A stretch of DNA of 64,000 bases from Luminiphilus sp. (lineage in GTDB: Bacteria; Pseudomonadota; Gammaproteobacteria; Pseudomonadales; Halieaceae). Below the pieces are notes generated by a model, which worked only from the letters and a program-made list of their open reading frames with translations, made no database searches and was not told the origin of the DNA. The translations under genes and the position numbers were made by a program. The stretch is taken from contig JAQWUD010000038.1 of the NCBI GenBank assembly GCA_029242325.1, positions 164,791-228,790 on the forward strand, written 5' to 3'. Every line of letters starts with the position of its first letter. Position 1 is the first letter of the stretch. This document shows, piece after piece, positions 47,289 to 56,475 of this stretch.

Positions 47289-49178
47289 ATGACCCAATAT
47301 AATGCCGATGCCATCGAGGTCCTCACCGGATTAGAACCGGTTCGCAAGCGACCCGGAATGTATACCGATACCACTCGGCCCAACCACCTTGCTCAGGAGG
47401 TGATTGATAACTCGGTTGATGAGGCGTTGGCGGGGCATTGCAGTCAAATTGATGTCACGCTGCACGCAGACGGCTCACTGAGCGCGGTGGATGACGGGCG
47501 CGGCATGCCGGTGGATCTTCATCCTGAGCAGAAGCTACCCGGTGTGGAGGTCATCCTATCCACGCTCCATGCAGGCGGGAAGTTTTCCGATAAAAGTTAT
47601 CAATTCAGCGGCGGCCTCCACGGTGTTGGCGTCTCCGTCGTGAACGCCTTGTCTGAGCGATTGGATGTCACGATTCGTCGGGGCGGCGATGTGTTCAGCA
47701 TGGCGTTTTCCGGAGGCGAGAAGATAGAGGATCTCGATGTGACGGGGAGTTGCGGCAAGCGCAACACCGGAACCGGTATTCGATTCAAGCCGGACCCCCG
47801 GTACTTTGATTCGCCCCACTTTTCGCTTCCCAAGCTCAGTCATGCGTTGCGAGCCAAGGCGGTGCTGTGTCCGGGATTGAGGGTCACACTTACGGACGAG
47901 AAGAAAAAGGAAAAAACCGAGTGGTATTACGAAGACGGAATCGCCGATTATCTTGCAGATGCCACAATCGATTTTCCCGCTATTCCTGAAACACCCTTCA
48001 CGTCTCATTTTGAGGGCGAGACGGAGGCCGTTGACTGGGCAATCCAGTGGTTGCCTGAAGGCGGTGAGGTGGTGGCGGAATCTTATGTCAACCTGATCCC
48101 CACCGCTCAGGGCGGAACGCACGTGAATGGGTTGCGTTCCGGCTTGCTCGATGCGATGCGCGAGTTCTGTGAACTCCGCAACTTGCTGCCAAGAGGCGTT
48201 AAACTCATCGCAGAAGATGTCTGGGATCGTTGCTGTTTCGTGTTGTCATCTAAGTTACGGGAACCCCAGTTCTCTGGTCAAACAAAAGAGCGGTTGTCCT
48301 CGCGCGAGGCGGCGGGCTTCATTTTTGGAGTGGCCAAGGACGCGTTCGGCTTGTGGCTCAACCAGCACACGTCAGACGCTGAGCGACTGGCTGAAATGTG
48401 TATTGAGCGCGCCCAGAGCAGGCTGCGCTCGGCAAAGAAGGTGGTCCGTAAGAAGGTGACTTCGGGCCCCGCTTTACCGGGGAAATTAGCTGACTGCACA
48501 TCTGAAGACCCCAGTCGTGGAGAATTATTTCTTGTCGAGGGTGATTCCGCTGGCGGCTCCGCCAAACAAGCCCGCGACCGGGAGTGTCAGGCGATCCTGC
48601 CGCTGCGCGGCAAGATATTGAATACGTGGGAAGTGGATGTTGGAGAGATTCTCGCCTCGCAGGAGGTCAACAATATCTCCGTCGCGCTGGGTATCGAGCC
48701 GGGGAGTACCGATCTGAGCCAGCTCCGTTACCACAAGGTGTGCATTCTCGCCGACGCGGATTCAGATGGGCTACACATCGCCACGCTGATTTGCGCTTTG
48801 TTTCTGCGGCATTTCCGCCCATTGGTCCGCGCGGGGCATGTATTTGTAGCGATGCCGCCGCTGTATCGAATTGATGTGGGTAAAGAGGTGTATTACGCGC
48901 TGGACGAGTCGGAAAAGAACGGCATTCTCGAACGGTTGGCGGCAGAAAATAAACGGGCCAAGCCGGGGGTGCAGCGCTTCAAGGGGTTGGGCGAGATGAA
49001 CCCGCCCCAGCTTCGCGAGACGACAATGGATCCCGACACGCGTCGCTTGGTGCAGTTGGTGCTGGATGACGCCGGTGATACTGACGGTATATTCGATCTT
49101 TTACTTGCCAAAAAGCGGGCAGGAGATCGCAAGACTTGGCTGGAGCAAAAGGGCGATCTGGCCCAGGTAGCAAGCTGA
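47289..49178 (+). CDS. parE: DNA topoisomerase IV subunit B
   Basis: ParE is the ATPase subunit of topoisomerase IV, which decatenates daughter chromosomes. The GHKL ATPase domain has EVIDNSVDEALAGH, VDDGRGMPVDLHPEQ and GGLHGVGVSVVNALS; the TOPRIM domain has EGDSAGGSAKQARDRECQA near residue 417 and DADSDGLHI. 629 residues, E. coli 630. The parC partner is not in this window. A yqiA gene, often just upstream, is absent. Confidence 0.97.
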   Translation: MTQYNADAIEVLTGLEPVRKRPGMYTDTTRPNHLAQEVIDNSVDEALAGHCSQIDVTLHADGSLSAVDDGRGMPVDLHPEQKLPGVEVILSTLHAGGKFSDKSYQFSGGLHGVGVSVVNALSERLDVTIRRGGDVFSMAFSGGEKIEDLDVTGSCGKRNTGTGIRFKPDPRYFDSPHFSLPKLSHALRAKAVLCPGLRVTLTDEKKKEKTEWYYEDGIADYLADATIDFPAIPETPFTSHFEGETEAVDWAIQWLPEGGEVVAESYVNLIPTAQGGTHVNGLRSGLLDAMREFCELRNLLPRGVKLIAEDVWDRCCFVLSSKLREPQFSGQTKERLSSREAAGFIFGVAKDAFGLWLNQHTSDAERLAEMCIERAQSRLRSAKKVVRKKVTSGPALPGKLADCTSEDPSRGELFLVEGDSAGGSAKQARDRECQAILPLRGKILNTWEVDVGEILASQEVNNISVALGIEPGSTDLSQLRYHKVCILADADSDGLHIATLICALFLRHFRPLVRAGHVFVAMPPLYRIDVGKEVYYALDESEKNGILERLAAENKRAKPGVQRFKGLGEMNPPQLRETTMDPDTRRLVQLVLDDAGDTDGIFDLLLAKKRAGDRKTWLEQKGDLAQVAS

Positions 49179-49253
49179 CCGTCCGGCGAGGTATCTACCG
49201 AGTAGTGGCATAACAGCATCACACCAGTAACGGCCAAAAAGGGAGTGCATAAG

Positions 49254-49835
49254 ATGAAAACGCGATTCATGGTGTTGTGTGCCAGCCTTCTGGCTGGCAT
49301 GGCGCCTGCCTGGGCAGACTGGGAGATGGCCGCCGGCTCACAGATCCAGTTTGTGTCCATCAAGAACAATATGATCGGCGAAGTGAGTTATTTTGAGTCT
49401 ATTTCAGGGACGGTGACCGACGCTGGCGCAGTGTCTGTTCAGGTCGCGCTGGCATCCGTCGAGACGAACATTGGCATCCGCAACGAACGTATGCGGGAGT
49501 TCTTATTTGAAGTGGGTGTCTATCCCGAGGCAGCTATTACCGCGCAGCTAGATCCAGAAGTGCTCGCGGCAGCCGTATCTGGCGAGAGTGAGATTCTCTC
49601 GGCAACGCTGCAAATTGATTTGCACGGCCAGATGATAAGTAAGGAGGCATCACTGAAGGTATCGTCCACTGCTCAGGGCTTGAGTGCCACCACCACCCAG
49701 CCTATTTTGCTCACTGCCTCGGAGTTTGAGCTCGAGGAGGGTGTGGCGGCTTTGCAAAAAATTGCCGGCCTTAACGCCATCAGTCGCATCATTCCGGTCA
49801 CCTTCGCGCTGCGGTTTCAGCCCAGCACGCCATAG
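49254..49835 (+). CDS. YceI-family periplasmic protein
   Basis: The 193-residue precursor begins with a signal peptide (MKTRFMVLCASLLAGMAPAWA) and continues as a YceI lipocalin-like beta-barrel, a fold that binds polyisoprenoids in characterised members. The typical YceI start SxIxFVSIKNNMIGEVSYF and VETNIGIRNERMREFLF are seen. ATG at 49254 has AAAGGGAG eight bases upstream and is preferred over the GTG at 49245. It converges on the multihaem cytochrome gene with a seven-base gap. Confidence 0.88.
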   Translation: MKTRFMVLCASLLAGMAPAWADWEMAAGSQIQFVSIKNNMIGEVSYFESISGTVTDAGAVSVQVALASVETNIGIRNERMREFLFEVGVYPEAAITAQLDPEVLAAAVSGESEILSATLQIDLHGQMISKEASLKVSSTAQGLSATTTQPILLTASEFELEEGVAALQKIAGLNAISRIIPVTFALRFQPSTP

Positions 49836-49842
49836 CGAACGT

Positions 49843-52074
49843 CTATCGCAGACCAGCTGTTTGCGCTGTGGTGCGCAGCTCGTCGCGATAACGATGTGCT
49901 GAGGGCAGATCCCCGGCCTCTTGGCTGTACTGGACCAATGCCGCCAGTACGTGGGGTTGCCCTGGTGCGGCGAGATGCGTTGACCGGAGGGTGGCAAGGG
50001 CATCTGCCAGGCGGCCTTGGTCGTGCTGGGCCACGGCGAATACGTAGTGGTAATAGCCCGGTATGTCTTCCAGTGCTGCGGCGCGTTCAAGCGCTATTAA
50101 TGCTGGTTCGCCATTGCCCTCACGAACCTCGAGCAGCGCTAGGCTGAACCACAGCGCGGCGTCGTTGGGATTGAGAGAAATACCCTCCTCGAGAACCTCG
50201 CGAGCGTCAGCCTCTTGTCCCTGTGCACGGTAAAGATCAGCGAGATTTACCCGGGCGGTGCTGTTCTGCGGGTTTTTGAGGAGGGCTGACCGTAACAGCG
50301 ACAGAGCGTTAGCGCTGTCGCCGCGCGCCTGTTGAAAATGGCTCAGCTGGGTCAGCACTGAGGGCATATCGAGATGCCGGGATTGAACCCTCAGATATTC
50401 ATTGAACAGCACATTGAGAGCATTATTGTCGTGCTGATCCTGGGCTACGGTCAGGTTGCTATTGCCAGCCGGGCCAGTGGAATTCATTCCCGCCAGCTGC
50501 TCAGCCGCCGCCATACGAACCGCAAGCACCGGGTCTTGGCTCAGTGGGAACAGTAATGTGAGGCGTTGATCCGGAGGCAGTTGTCCGCTCGCCCCAGTAG
50601 CCGCAAGCCGGATCAACGGGTCACTGCTGCCCAGCCAGACCGGCAAAGAGGGCACTAATCGTTCTGGCAACAGCCGACTCACATGCGTAATTGCAGAGGC
50701 GCGGAGCATGCCTGAGGCACTTTGATTGTTCGCGGTTTCGATCAGTGCCGGTATCGCGCGAACATCCCCCCGGCCTGCGGCGTGGAAAGCCCTTGCGGGG
50801 TGGGTTCGCCCGTCCTTGAACGTCACGCCCCAGTTGACCATCGCTGAGTACGCCCAATCGGCACTTTGGCCTGTATGGCATTGGTTGCACGCATTCGGGC
50901 TACCCGTGCTGAGCGACAAGTCGGGCCGCGGGATGCGCATGCTGTGATCCCGCCGGGCATCGACACCCATGAAGACCTGACTGGGCATGTGACAATCTAC
51001 ACACGCAGTGCCTGCCGATGCGATCTGATGGCGGTGGTGTCTGGTATTGTCGTAGGTGGTGGCCAGATGGCACTGGGCGCAGACACCGTTGCCTTCGACA
51101 ACGAGCTGGTTGCTATGGGGGTTATGGCAGTTGGTGCAGGCAACGCCCGCCTGATGCATTTTGCTCTGTATAAACGAGCCGTAGACATAGACTTCGCCGC
51201 GGATTTGACCATCGGGCCAGTACAAGGGTTCCTCGACTGTGGCGAGCCGGTGCGTGTCCAGTAGGGGCCTACCGTACTGGTACTCTCCCAATGTGCCTCT
51301 GCGAGCATGGCAACGTGCACAGGTATCGATTTGATTGGATGAGGCCAGCGGTTCGGTGCGTGCGGCAATGTCTGCACCCACGGACCAGCGCCAGTTGCCC
51401 CGTGCCTTGAGGCTCATGGCAAAGCCGGTCTGGGTTGCTGACGGCGAGCCGGCACTGGCTCTGCCGACATGCTCACTGCCTGGGCCATGGCACGCCTCAC
51501 AGCCCACATCGATCTGCTCGTAATGGGTATCAAACCGGTCGAGGACCGCATCATATTGCTTCTTGACGTCGGTGCTGTGGCATTCGGCGCAGCTGGTGTT
51601 CCAGTTGAAGAATCCACCCGTCCAGTGCAGCGGGTCGCCCGCAGCGATCTCCTCCTCGGGGTAGAGGTGGTACCAACGTTGCCCGCCCTCGCTTTTGGAC
51701 CTGGAATCCCAGGCCACCGAGAGGGCCTGCAGGCGGCCGTTTCCTAGGGGCAGCAAATACTGCTGCAGCGGCTCGACACCGAAGACGTATGCGACCGGAT
51801 AAGTCTGCAACTCGCCCGCTGCATTATCTGTCTTGATAAAAAAGGCGTCGCCCTCGCGGCTAAAGGTCGTGGTCACGCCGAAATGGTCGAAGGTTGCGTT
51901 GTTAAAGTCTCCCAGAACCGTCTCTGGCGTGGCCTCTTGCATGGCCAGGTCATGATGTGAGTCCGTCCAGTCAACCGTGGCCTGCTCGTGACAGCCGGCG
52001 CAGGCAGCGCTGCCCAAGTATGAACGCTCCTCAGCCGACGCGGATTTTAGGCTGAGGAAGATACTCAGCATCAG
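49843..52074 (-). CDS. Octahaem c-type cytochrome with HEAT-like and TPR repeats
   Basis: Eight CxxCH haem motifs occupy the N-terminal half (CAGCH, CAECH, CEACH, CARCH, CTNCH, CAQCH, CVDCH, CNQCH), in the style of cytochrome c554 multihaem proteins. A HEAT-like middle region (about 430-560) and several TPR repeats follow. A hydrophobic export signal precedes SASAEERS. The start is unresolved: ATG at 52074 leaves only MLSIFLSLK, without an n-region, while the frame runs open to a TTG at 52353 (836 residues). A periplasmic electron-transfer or assembly role is inferred from the motifs; the substrate is unknown. Confidence 0.8.
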   Translation of the reverse strand: MMLSIFLSLKSASAEERSYLGSAACAGCHEQATVDWTDSHHDLAMQEATPETVLGDFNNATFDHFGVTTTFSREGDAFFIKTDNAAGELQTYPVAYVFGVEPLQQYLLPLGNGRLQALSVAWDSRSKSEGGQRWYHLYPEEEIAAGDPLHWTGGFFNWNTSCAECHSTDVKKQYDAVLDRFDTHYEQIDVGCEACHGPGSEHVGRASAGSPSATQTGFAMSLKARGNWRWSVGADIAARTEPLASSNQIDTCARCHARRGTLGEYQYGRPLLDTHRLATVEEPLYWPDGQIRGEVYVYGSFIQSKMHQAGVACTNCHNPHSNQLVVEGNGVCAQCHLATTYDNTRHHRHQIASAGTACVDCHMPSQVFMGVDARRDHSMRIPRPDLSLSTGSPNACNQCHTGQSADWAYSAMVNWGVTFKDGRTHPARAFHAAGRGDVRAIPALIETANNQSASGMLRASAITHVSRLLPERLVPSLPVWLGSSDPLIRLAATGASGQLPPDQRLTLLFPLSQDPVLAVRMAAAEQLAGMNSTGPAGNSNLTVAQDQHDNNALNVLFNEYLRVQSRHLDMPSVLTQLSHFQQARGDSANALSLLRSALLKNPQNSTARVNLADLYRAQGQEADAREVLEEGISLNPNDAALWFSLALLEVREGNGEPALIALERAAALEDIPGYYHYVFAVAQHDQGRLADALATLRSTHLAAPGQPHVLAALVQYSQEAGDLPSAHRYRDELRTTAQTAGLR

Positions 52075-52610
52075 TGTTGCCAGGATCAGAAAACCCCGAA
52101 AGGTCTTTGATGCAGCCCGCCCAAATTTGCCATAGGCGCATGAGCTCCGCCTCTCAAAGCATGCGCGAGCACGCTGTTGATATCCGCGACGCAGGGGTCC
52201 GGGATTGCTGCTGGAAATCTTTGCTGCTGGCCGGTAAGTGGGTTGTGGACGGGGTACATTGGGGTAGCGAAACGCTTCAACGCCAACACAACCTGTCGGC
52301 GCCGCTGTTCTCTGTGCTTTGCCGCCGGCTTGGTGCGAGCGAGCTTGCGTCAATGCAAATACTCCAAGTGCGTGCTTAGGCCGCCATTACAGACAACACC
52401 ACCATGGGTTGCAAGGTCGATTTCGGGTTCAGAGTGGCGTCAATGCGTCGAGCGCCATCAAGTAGGCCGACCGGCAGGCTATCCATCAGGCCGTGGGGCA
52501 AGGTTGCAGACAACTCAGTGTCCGCCTAACGACTGTGTCACAATCGTTGCGTTGGCCGACGCCATCATTCTTTGCACCATGCTCTATAGTAAGACAGGGA
52601 GGGGTTCACA
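52075..52610. other. Gap between octahaem cytochrome and glutamine amidotransferase
   Basis: The left part (to 52353) is an open upstream extension of the cytochrome frame with several Arg/Ser-rich stretches and no in-frame start better than TTG. The right part holds a TATAGT at 52585-52590, a possible -10 before the amidotransferase, but no confident -35. No further gene is supported. Confidence 0.4.
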
Positions 52611-53312
52611 ATGCATATTGGTATTTTGCGCACCGATTCAGTCAGCCCGGAATGGGTCCCGACCTACGGTGAATATCCGGATATGTTTGAGCGCCTCCTG
52701 TCCGCCGAGGATCAGGCGCTGACGTTTACTACCTGGAACGTGGAGGCGGGCCACTTCCCCGACAATGTCGACGCTGCGGATGGCTTCCTGATCACAGGCA
52801 GTAAAAGTAGCGTCTACGACGATAAGGACTGGATCCGCACGCTTGAAGACTTCGTGCGTGAGTGTCATGCCGCGCAGCGCAAAGTCATCGGTATCTGCTT
52901 TGGACACCAGCTGGTAGCTCAGGCGCTTGGCGGCTCAGTGGGCAAATCGCCCAAGGGCTGGGGTGTGGGTGTGAATTGCTACAACGTTGACCGACAGGCC
53001 TTCGACGTGGCCGATGCCGACCAGGTCTGTTTACTTGCTTCACATCAGGATCAGGTGATAACGGCGCCCCCCGGTGCGAAGCGGATTGCCGAGAACGCGC
53101 ACTGTGAAGTGGCGGGAATGGCCCTGGGGGACCACATTCTCACTTTTCAGGGACATCCGGAATTTACGCCAGCCTATTCGCGGGAGATCATGACCTTTCG
53201 TCGAGAAATGATAGGCGAGCGCCGCGTCGCCCAAGGCCTTGACAGTCTCGAGCAGCGTCGACATGAGGGGGACCGTGTCGCTCGCTGGATGCTTGCTTTT
53301 TTTAAGCGCTGA
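52611..53312 (+). CDS. Class I (type 1) glutamine amidotransferase
   Basis: The 233-residue domain matches GMP-synthase-like class I GATases. The nucleophile is in GICFGHQLVAQALGG (Cys96) and the catalytic His/Glu in GHPEFTPAYSREI. It contains no fused synthetase domain, so it would supply ammonia to, or act on, an unidentified partner, or hydrolyse a gamma-glutamyl compound as PuuD-like enzymes do. GGGAGGGG precedes ATG at 52611. Neighbours (glyoxalase, rdgC) do not indicate the pathway. Confidence 0.88.
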   Translation: MHIGILRTDSVSPEWVPTYGEYPDMFERLLSAEDQALTFTTWNVEAGHFPDNVDAADGFLITGSKSSVYDDKDWIRTLEDFVRECHAAQRKVIGICFGHQLVAQALGGSVGKSPKGWGVGVNCYNVDRQAFDVADADQVCLLASHQDQVITAPPGAKRIAENAHCEVAGMALGDHILTFQGHPEFTPAYSREIMTFRREMIGERRVAQGLDSLEQRRHEGDRVARWMLAFFKR

Positions 53313-53315
53313 GGG

Positions 53316-53756
53316 TTACCACTCGCCGATATTTTCCATGGACTCCCAGGGTTCCTGTGGTGGTAGCGCGTCACCCGATTGCAGTAGTTCAATCGAAATG
53401 CCATCGGGTGAGCGAATAAAAGCCATCCTACCGTCTCGGGGTGGACGATTCAGTGTGACGCCGTTGTCGAGAAGCCGCTGGCAGGTCGCGTAAATATCAT
53501 CAACTTGATACGCGAGGTGCCCAAAATTGCGGCCACCGTCGTAGGCTTCTGGATCCCAGTTGTAGGTGATCTCAACCAGCGGTGCCTGCCGGGTTCTCGC
53601 GCCTTCAAGATCATCGGGTGCGCTGAGGAAAACGAGAGTGAAGCGCCCCGCGTCATTATCGTAACGATAAGCCTCAACCAATCCCAACTTGTCGACAAAA
53701 AAGTCGAGGGTGTCATCGAGGCTGGCGGCGCGGATCATGGTGTGAAGGTAGCGCAT
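53316..53756 (-). CDS. Glyoxalase I (lactoylglutathione lyase)
   Basis: A 146-residue VOC-fold enzyme with the four metal-ligand positions of GloA in order: LHTMIR (His5), LVEITYNW (Glu), FGHLAYQV (His) and SIELLQ (Glu). GloA detoxifies the methylglyoxal-glutathione adduct. Convergent with the amidotransferase, three bases apart. The C-terminal ENIGEW tail is slightly longer than in E. coli GloA (135 residues). Confidence 0.9.
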   Translation of the reverse strand: MRYLHTMIRAASLDDTLDFFVDKLGLVEAYRYDNDAGRFTLVFLSAPDDLEGARTRQAPLVEITYNWDPEAYDGGRNFGHLAYQVDDIYATCQRLLDNGVTLNRPPRDGRMAFIRSPDGISIELLQSGDALPPQEPWESMENIGEW

Positions 53757-53868
53757 GCGGTTCTCCCAAATTTCAGATCCTGATTTTAGGCCAAGTTGCC
53801 ATTTGCTGGGGAAGACTGCGATACACTGCGCGGCCCCTGACTCATCACACTCTCCGGATTAATGCCTT

Positions 53869-54771
53869 ATGTGGTTCCGCTCGCTTCGCCCCTATCGCTT
53901 ACCCAATCGCCTTGGCATAGATGCCGAGGAGCTGGAGCGGCGCCTGCAGTCGCGCACTTTTTCAGCCTGCGCGCCTGCTCAGGCAAGCAGTATGGGCTGG
54001 GTGCCGGCGCTGGATGATGCCGCGTCTGCGCTGGTGCATGCGGCCGGTTCCTATTGGATGGTGCGTCTCAAGCGAGAGGAAAAGTTACTGCCTGCGACGG
54101 TGGTAAGGGAACAGGCCAACGAGCGGTGCGCGCAAATTGCGAAGGCTCAGGGGCGCAAGGTCAGCCGTCGCGAGCGGCTTGCCGTAACGGATGAGGTCAC
54201 CCAGGAACTGCTTCCGCGAGCTTTCTCGCGCTCAAGTACGATCCGTACCATCATCGCAGATCAAGCCGGCTGGATTTGGATAGACAGCAGTAGCGCGGGA
54301 CGATCAGAACAGGTGCTCAATCATTTGCGCGAGGCTTTGGGGAATCTGCCTGCGCTCCTCCCTAAAACGCAGAAAGCGCCTGCCCATGTGATGACGCAGT
54401 GGCTTTTACACCAGGCCATACCAGACAATATAGAGCTAGCTGACGAGGCCGACTTTGCCGATCAGCGTGACGAAGGCAGTTCTATAAAGGTTCGCGGTGT
54501 GCCCCTCGACAGCGAAGAGGTGCTGGCCCATCTGTCTTCGGGGCATCAGGTCGTCAAATTGGCGCTGGAGTGGGGGAATCGTGTTGCGGCAGTTGTCGAT
54601 AAAGATCTGTCGCTACGGCGCCTGAAATTCAGCGACGCTATTCGCGAAGTCAACGACGAGCTGATCGAAGACCCCTTCGCTCGCGCGGACGCCGACTTTC
54701 TGATCCTTTGCGAGATCCTCGACGGCTTGCAGGGCAACTTGCTCAAAGCGTTTGGTGGGATTGCTGAATGA
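53869..54771 (+). CDS. rdgC: Recombination-associated protein RdgC
   Basis: RdgC forms a ring that encircles double-stranded DNA and antagonises RecA loading. MWFRSLRPYRLP, FSACAPAQASSMGWVPAL and YWMVRLKREEKLLP are recognisable RdgC blocks, and 300 residues match E. coli RdgC (303). It overlaps the DUF1653 gene as ATGA. Its presence with dprA adds a second RecA-modulating protein to the window, in an unlinked position. Confidence 0.95.
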   Translation: MWFRSLRPYRLPNRLGIDAEELERRLQSRTFSACAPAQASSMGWVPALDDAASALVHAAGSYWMVRLKREEKLLPATVVREQANERCAQIAKAQGRKVSRRERLAVTDEVTQELLPRAFSRSSTIRTIIADQAGWIWIDSSSAGRSEQVLNHLREALGNLPALLPKTQKAPAHVMTQWLLHQAIPDNIELADEADFADQRDEGSSIKVRGVPLDSEEVLAHLSSGHQVVKLALEWGNRVAAVVDKDLSLRRLKFSDAIREVNDELIEDPFARADADFLILCEILDGLQGNLLKAFGGIAE

Positions 54772-54986
54772 GTGATGTCCTGCCCGGCCGTTACCGACAC
54801 TACAAAGGCAATGATTACATCGTAATCGGTACAGCGCGGCATTCCGAGACAGGTGAAGTGCTGGTGGTTTACCGGCCTGATTACGGCGATCGCGCATTGT
54901 GGGTGCGACCAATGTCCATGTTTCAGGAGTCAGTTGAAACCGCCGACGGCATGAAGCCGCGTTTTACCCTGATTGGCGAGTCTTGA
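54768..54986 (+). CDS. DUF1653 family protein
   Basis: A 72-residue protein beginning DVLPGRYRHYKGNDY and containing LVVYRPDYGDRALWVRP, the DUF1653 pattern. Its ATG overlaps the rdgC stop as ATGA, so it is translated with rdgC. No function is known. A small beta-rich domain is expected. Five bases separate its stop from the convergent channel gene. Confidence 0.85.
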   Translation: MSDVLPGRYRHYKGNDYIVIGTARHSETGEVLVVYRPDYGDRALWVRPMSMFQESVETADGMKPRFTLIGES

Positions 54987-54990
54987 TCAG

Positions 54991-55432
54991 TTAGGGCTCC
55001 GTTTTCCAGAGTCGTGTCATTTCAAGATATAGGTATGACGCGGTCCAGGTGATTAAAGCGAATCCCGTTAGCGCTTCCATTCCGGCAAGCAAACGAACCG
55101 GCCCGGTGGGCACGATGTCCCCAAAGCCCACCGTGGTAAGGGCGGCGTAGGAGAGGTAAAGGTAGTCTGCGATCGAGCCTTCGAAGTTGCCCTCGAGCGA
55201 GCCGAAACCTGAGCTGAGGGATATCCTGTACGCCATAGCAAACAGCGCGACTTCTAAAGAACGCGCCACCAGAGACACCATAACCTAAGCGAATCTGGGG
55301 GAATCGTATCGCCAGCGTGGAGCCGTGATTAAGGTGTTGCAGGAACAGGTAATGCACCGAGGTCGACAGTAATACGGTCAGCAAGATGACGGCCAAATTT
55401 CCGACCTGCGCGAGCAATGAATGTGCAATCAT
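54991..55432 (-). pseudogene. Two-TM potassium channel gene broken by a frameshift
   Basis: Two frames together make one protein of about 145 residues. The first begins MIAHSLLAQVGNLAV at ATG 55432 with AAGGAG ten bases upstream and reads to about 55282; the second continues VSLVARSLEVALFA to the stop at 54991 and carries the K+ filter motif TTVGFGDIVPTG. The join needs a one-base change near TTAGGTTATG. The parts fit an Ion_trans_2 channel (one TM, pore loop, one TM). It is either a recent pseudogene or a sequencing error; the neighbouring genes look intact. Confidence 0.65.
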
Positions 55433-55585
55433 GACCGTCTGTCTCCTTGCGCTGTGTGCTTGAGGAAGGCCGAAAAGATCCCATACGCCGCTCTTGAAAG
55501 AGCATGCCCGCTTCACACGGCACAAAGTTTCGCAGTACACGACAGATTCGACTAAGCTCAAACCTCCTAGCAGAGGGTCAGGGTT

Positions 55586-56053
55586 ATGTGGATACGAAAT
55601 TTGATGCTGGCGACGTTGTTTTTAAGCGCCTCTCACGTGTTTGCGCAAGGCAGTGAATCCCTGCCCGCCGGGTCTTCTGCATTTGTACTGATAGCTCGAT
55701 TACACGCCTTGCCGGGGCAGGCCGACAAGGTGGTCGCGTTATCGAGCGCAGTGGACAAAAAGGTAGAGGCGGGCGAGCCCGGCATGCTACTTCATACCTT
55801 TGATCAGGATCCGCGCGATCCTCAGGGCTTCGTTTGGACAGAAGTCTATGAAAATAGTGACGCACTGATTTTTCACCTCAACAACGCTGACCTCGCGGCC
55901 TACCTTGAGGCGGTGTCGCCACTGTTAGATGTATTTACGATTGAGCTCTATGGCGCTGTATCTGATGACGCGGTTGCCGCTCTAAGCGCAACCGAAACCC
56001 CCGTGACACATTACGCCAATCTGCTGGGTTACATTCGGGACCTGACGCCATGA
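55586..56053 (+). CDS. Exported antibiotic-biosynthesis-monooxygenase (ABM) fold protein
   Basis: The 155-residue protein has a signal peptide (MWIRNLMLATLFLSASHVFA) followed by an ABM/dimeric alpha-beta barrel domain (FVLIARLHALPGQADKVV, FVWTEVYENSDALIFHL). ABM proteins are usually cytoplasmic quinol monooxygenases; export is unusual. It overlaps the next gene as ATGA. A periplasmic quinone- or haem-related activity is only a guess. Confidence 0.8.
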   Translation: MWIRNLMLATLFLSASHVFAQGSESLPAGSSAFVLIARLHALPGQADKVVALSSAVDKKVEAGEPGMLLHTFDQDPRDPQGFVWTEVYENSDALIFHLNNADLAAYLEAVSPLLDVFTIELYGAVSDDAVAALSATETPVTHYANLLGYIRDLTP

Positions 56054-56421
56054 GTGAATCTTCAACTGAGCCCGCATCGCAAAATGGCATCGACCTGGGT
56101 GCACTCGCGCACGCGATAGCGGGCGTGTCTGCGGTGGTGCTCGGCGGGTTGATGTACACCCGGCCTTGGGCAAAGGATTTATTTGCGCTGTTGATGATCG
56201 TGGCAGCAGTCAGCGCCGTTTATTTTTCCTGGAGGCATGCGGCGTGGGTCACTGGGCACTGGCTGGCGATGGTGCCGGTGACGGGAGTGATCCTTGGCTA
56301 CCTAGGATGGGCATGGGGGTTTACCCTGGCTTATGTGACCTTGTGGATCGCCTTTATTCATTTTGTGATTCGCGGCGCAAAGTCATTACGCTCGCCCGCT
56401 GCAGGGCAAGACAGTGCCTAG
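56050..56421 (+). CDS. Small polytopic membrane protein
   Basis: 123 residues with four hydrophobic segments (about 20-40, 45-63, 71-89 and 88-105) and a basic C-terminus. It is translationally coupled by ATGA to the exported ABM protein. I recognise no family. The pairing suggests a membrane partner for the exported protein. Confidence 0.7.
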   Translation: MSESSTEPASQNGIDLGALAHAIAGVSAVVLGGLMYTRPWAKDLFALLMIVAAVSAVYFSWRHAAWVTGHWLAMVPVTGVILGYLGWAWGFTLAYVTLWIAFIHFVIRGAKSLRSPAAGQDSA

Positions 56422-56475
56422 CCGCCCAGAGTTCCATCGAGAGGCAAGGTCGCGATATTGATAGAGGCAATCGTT

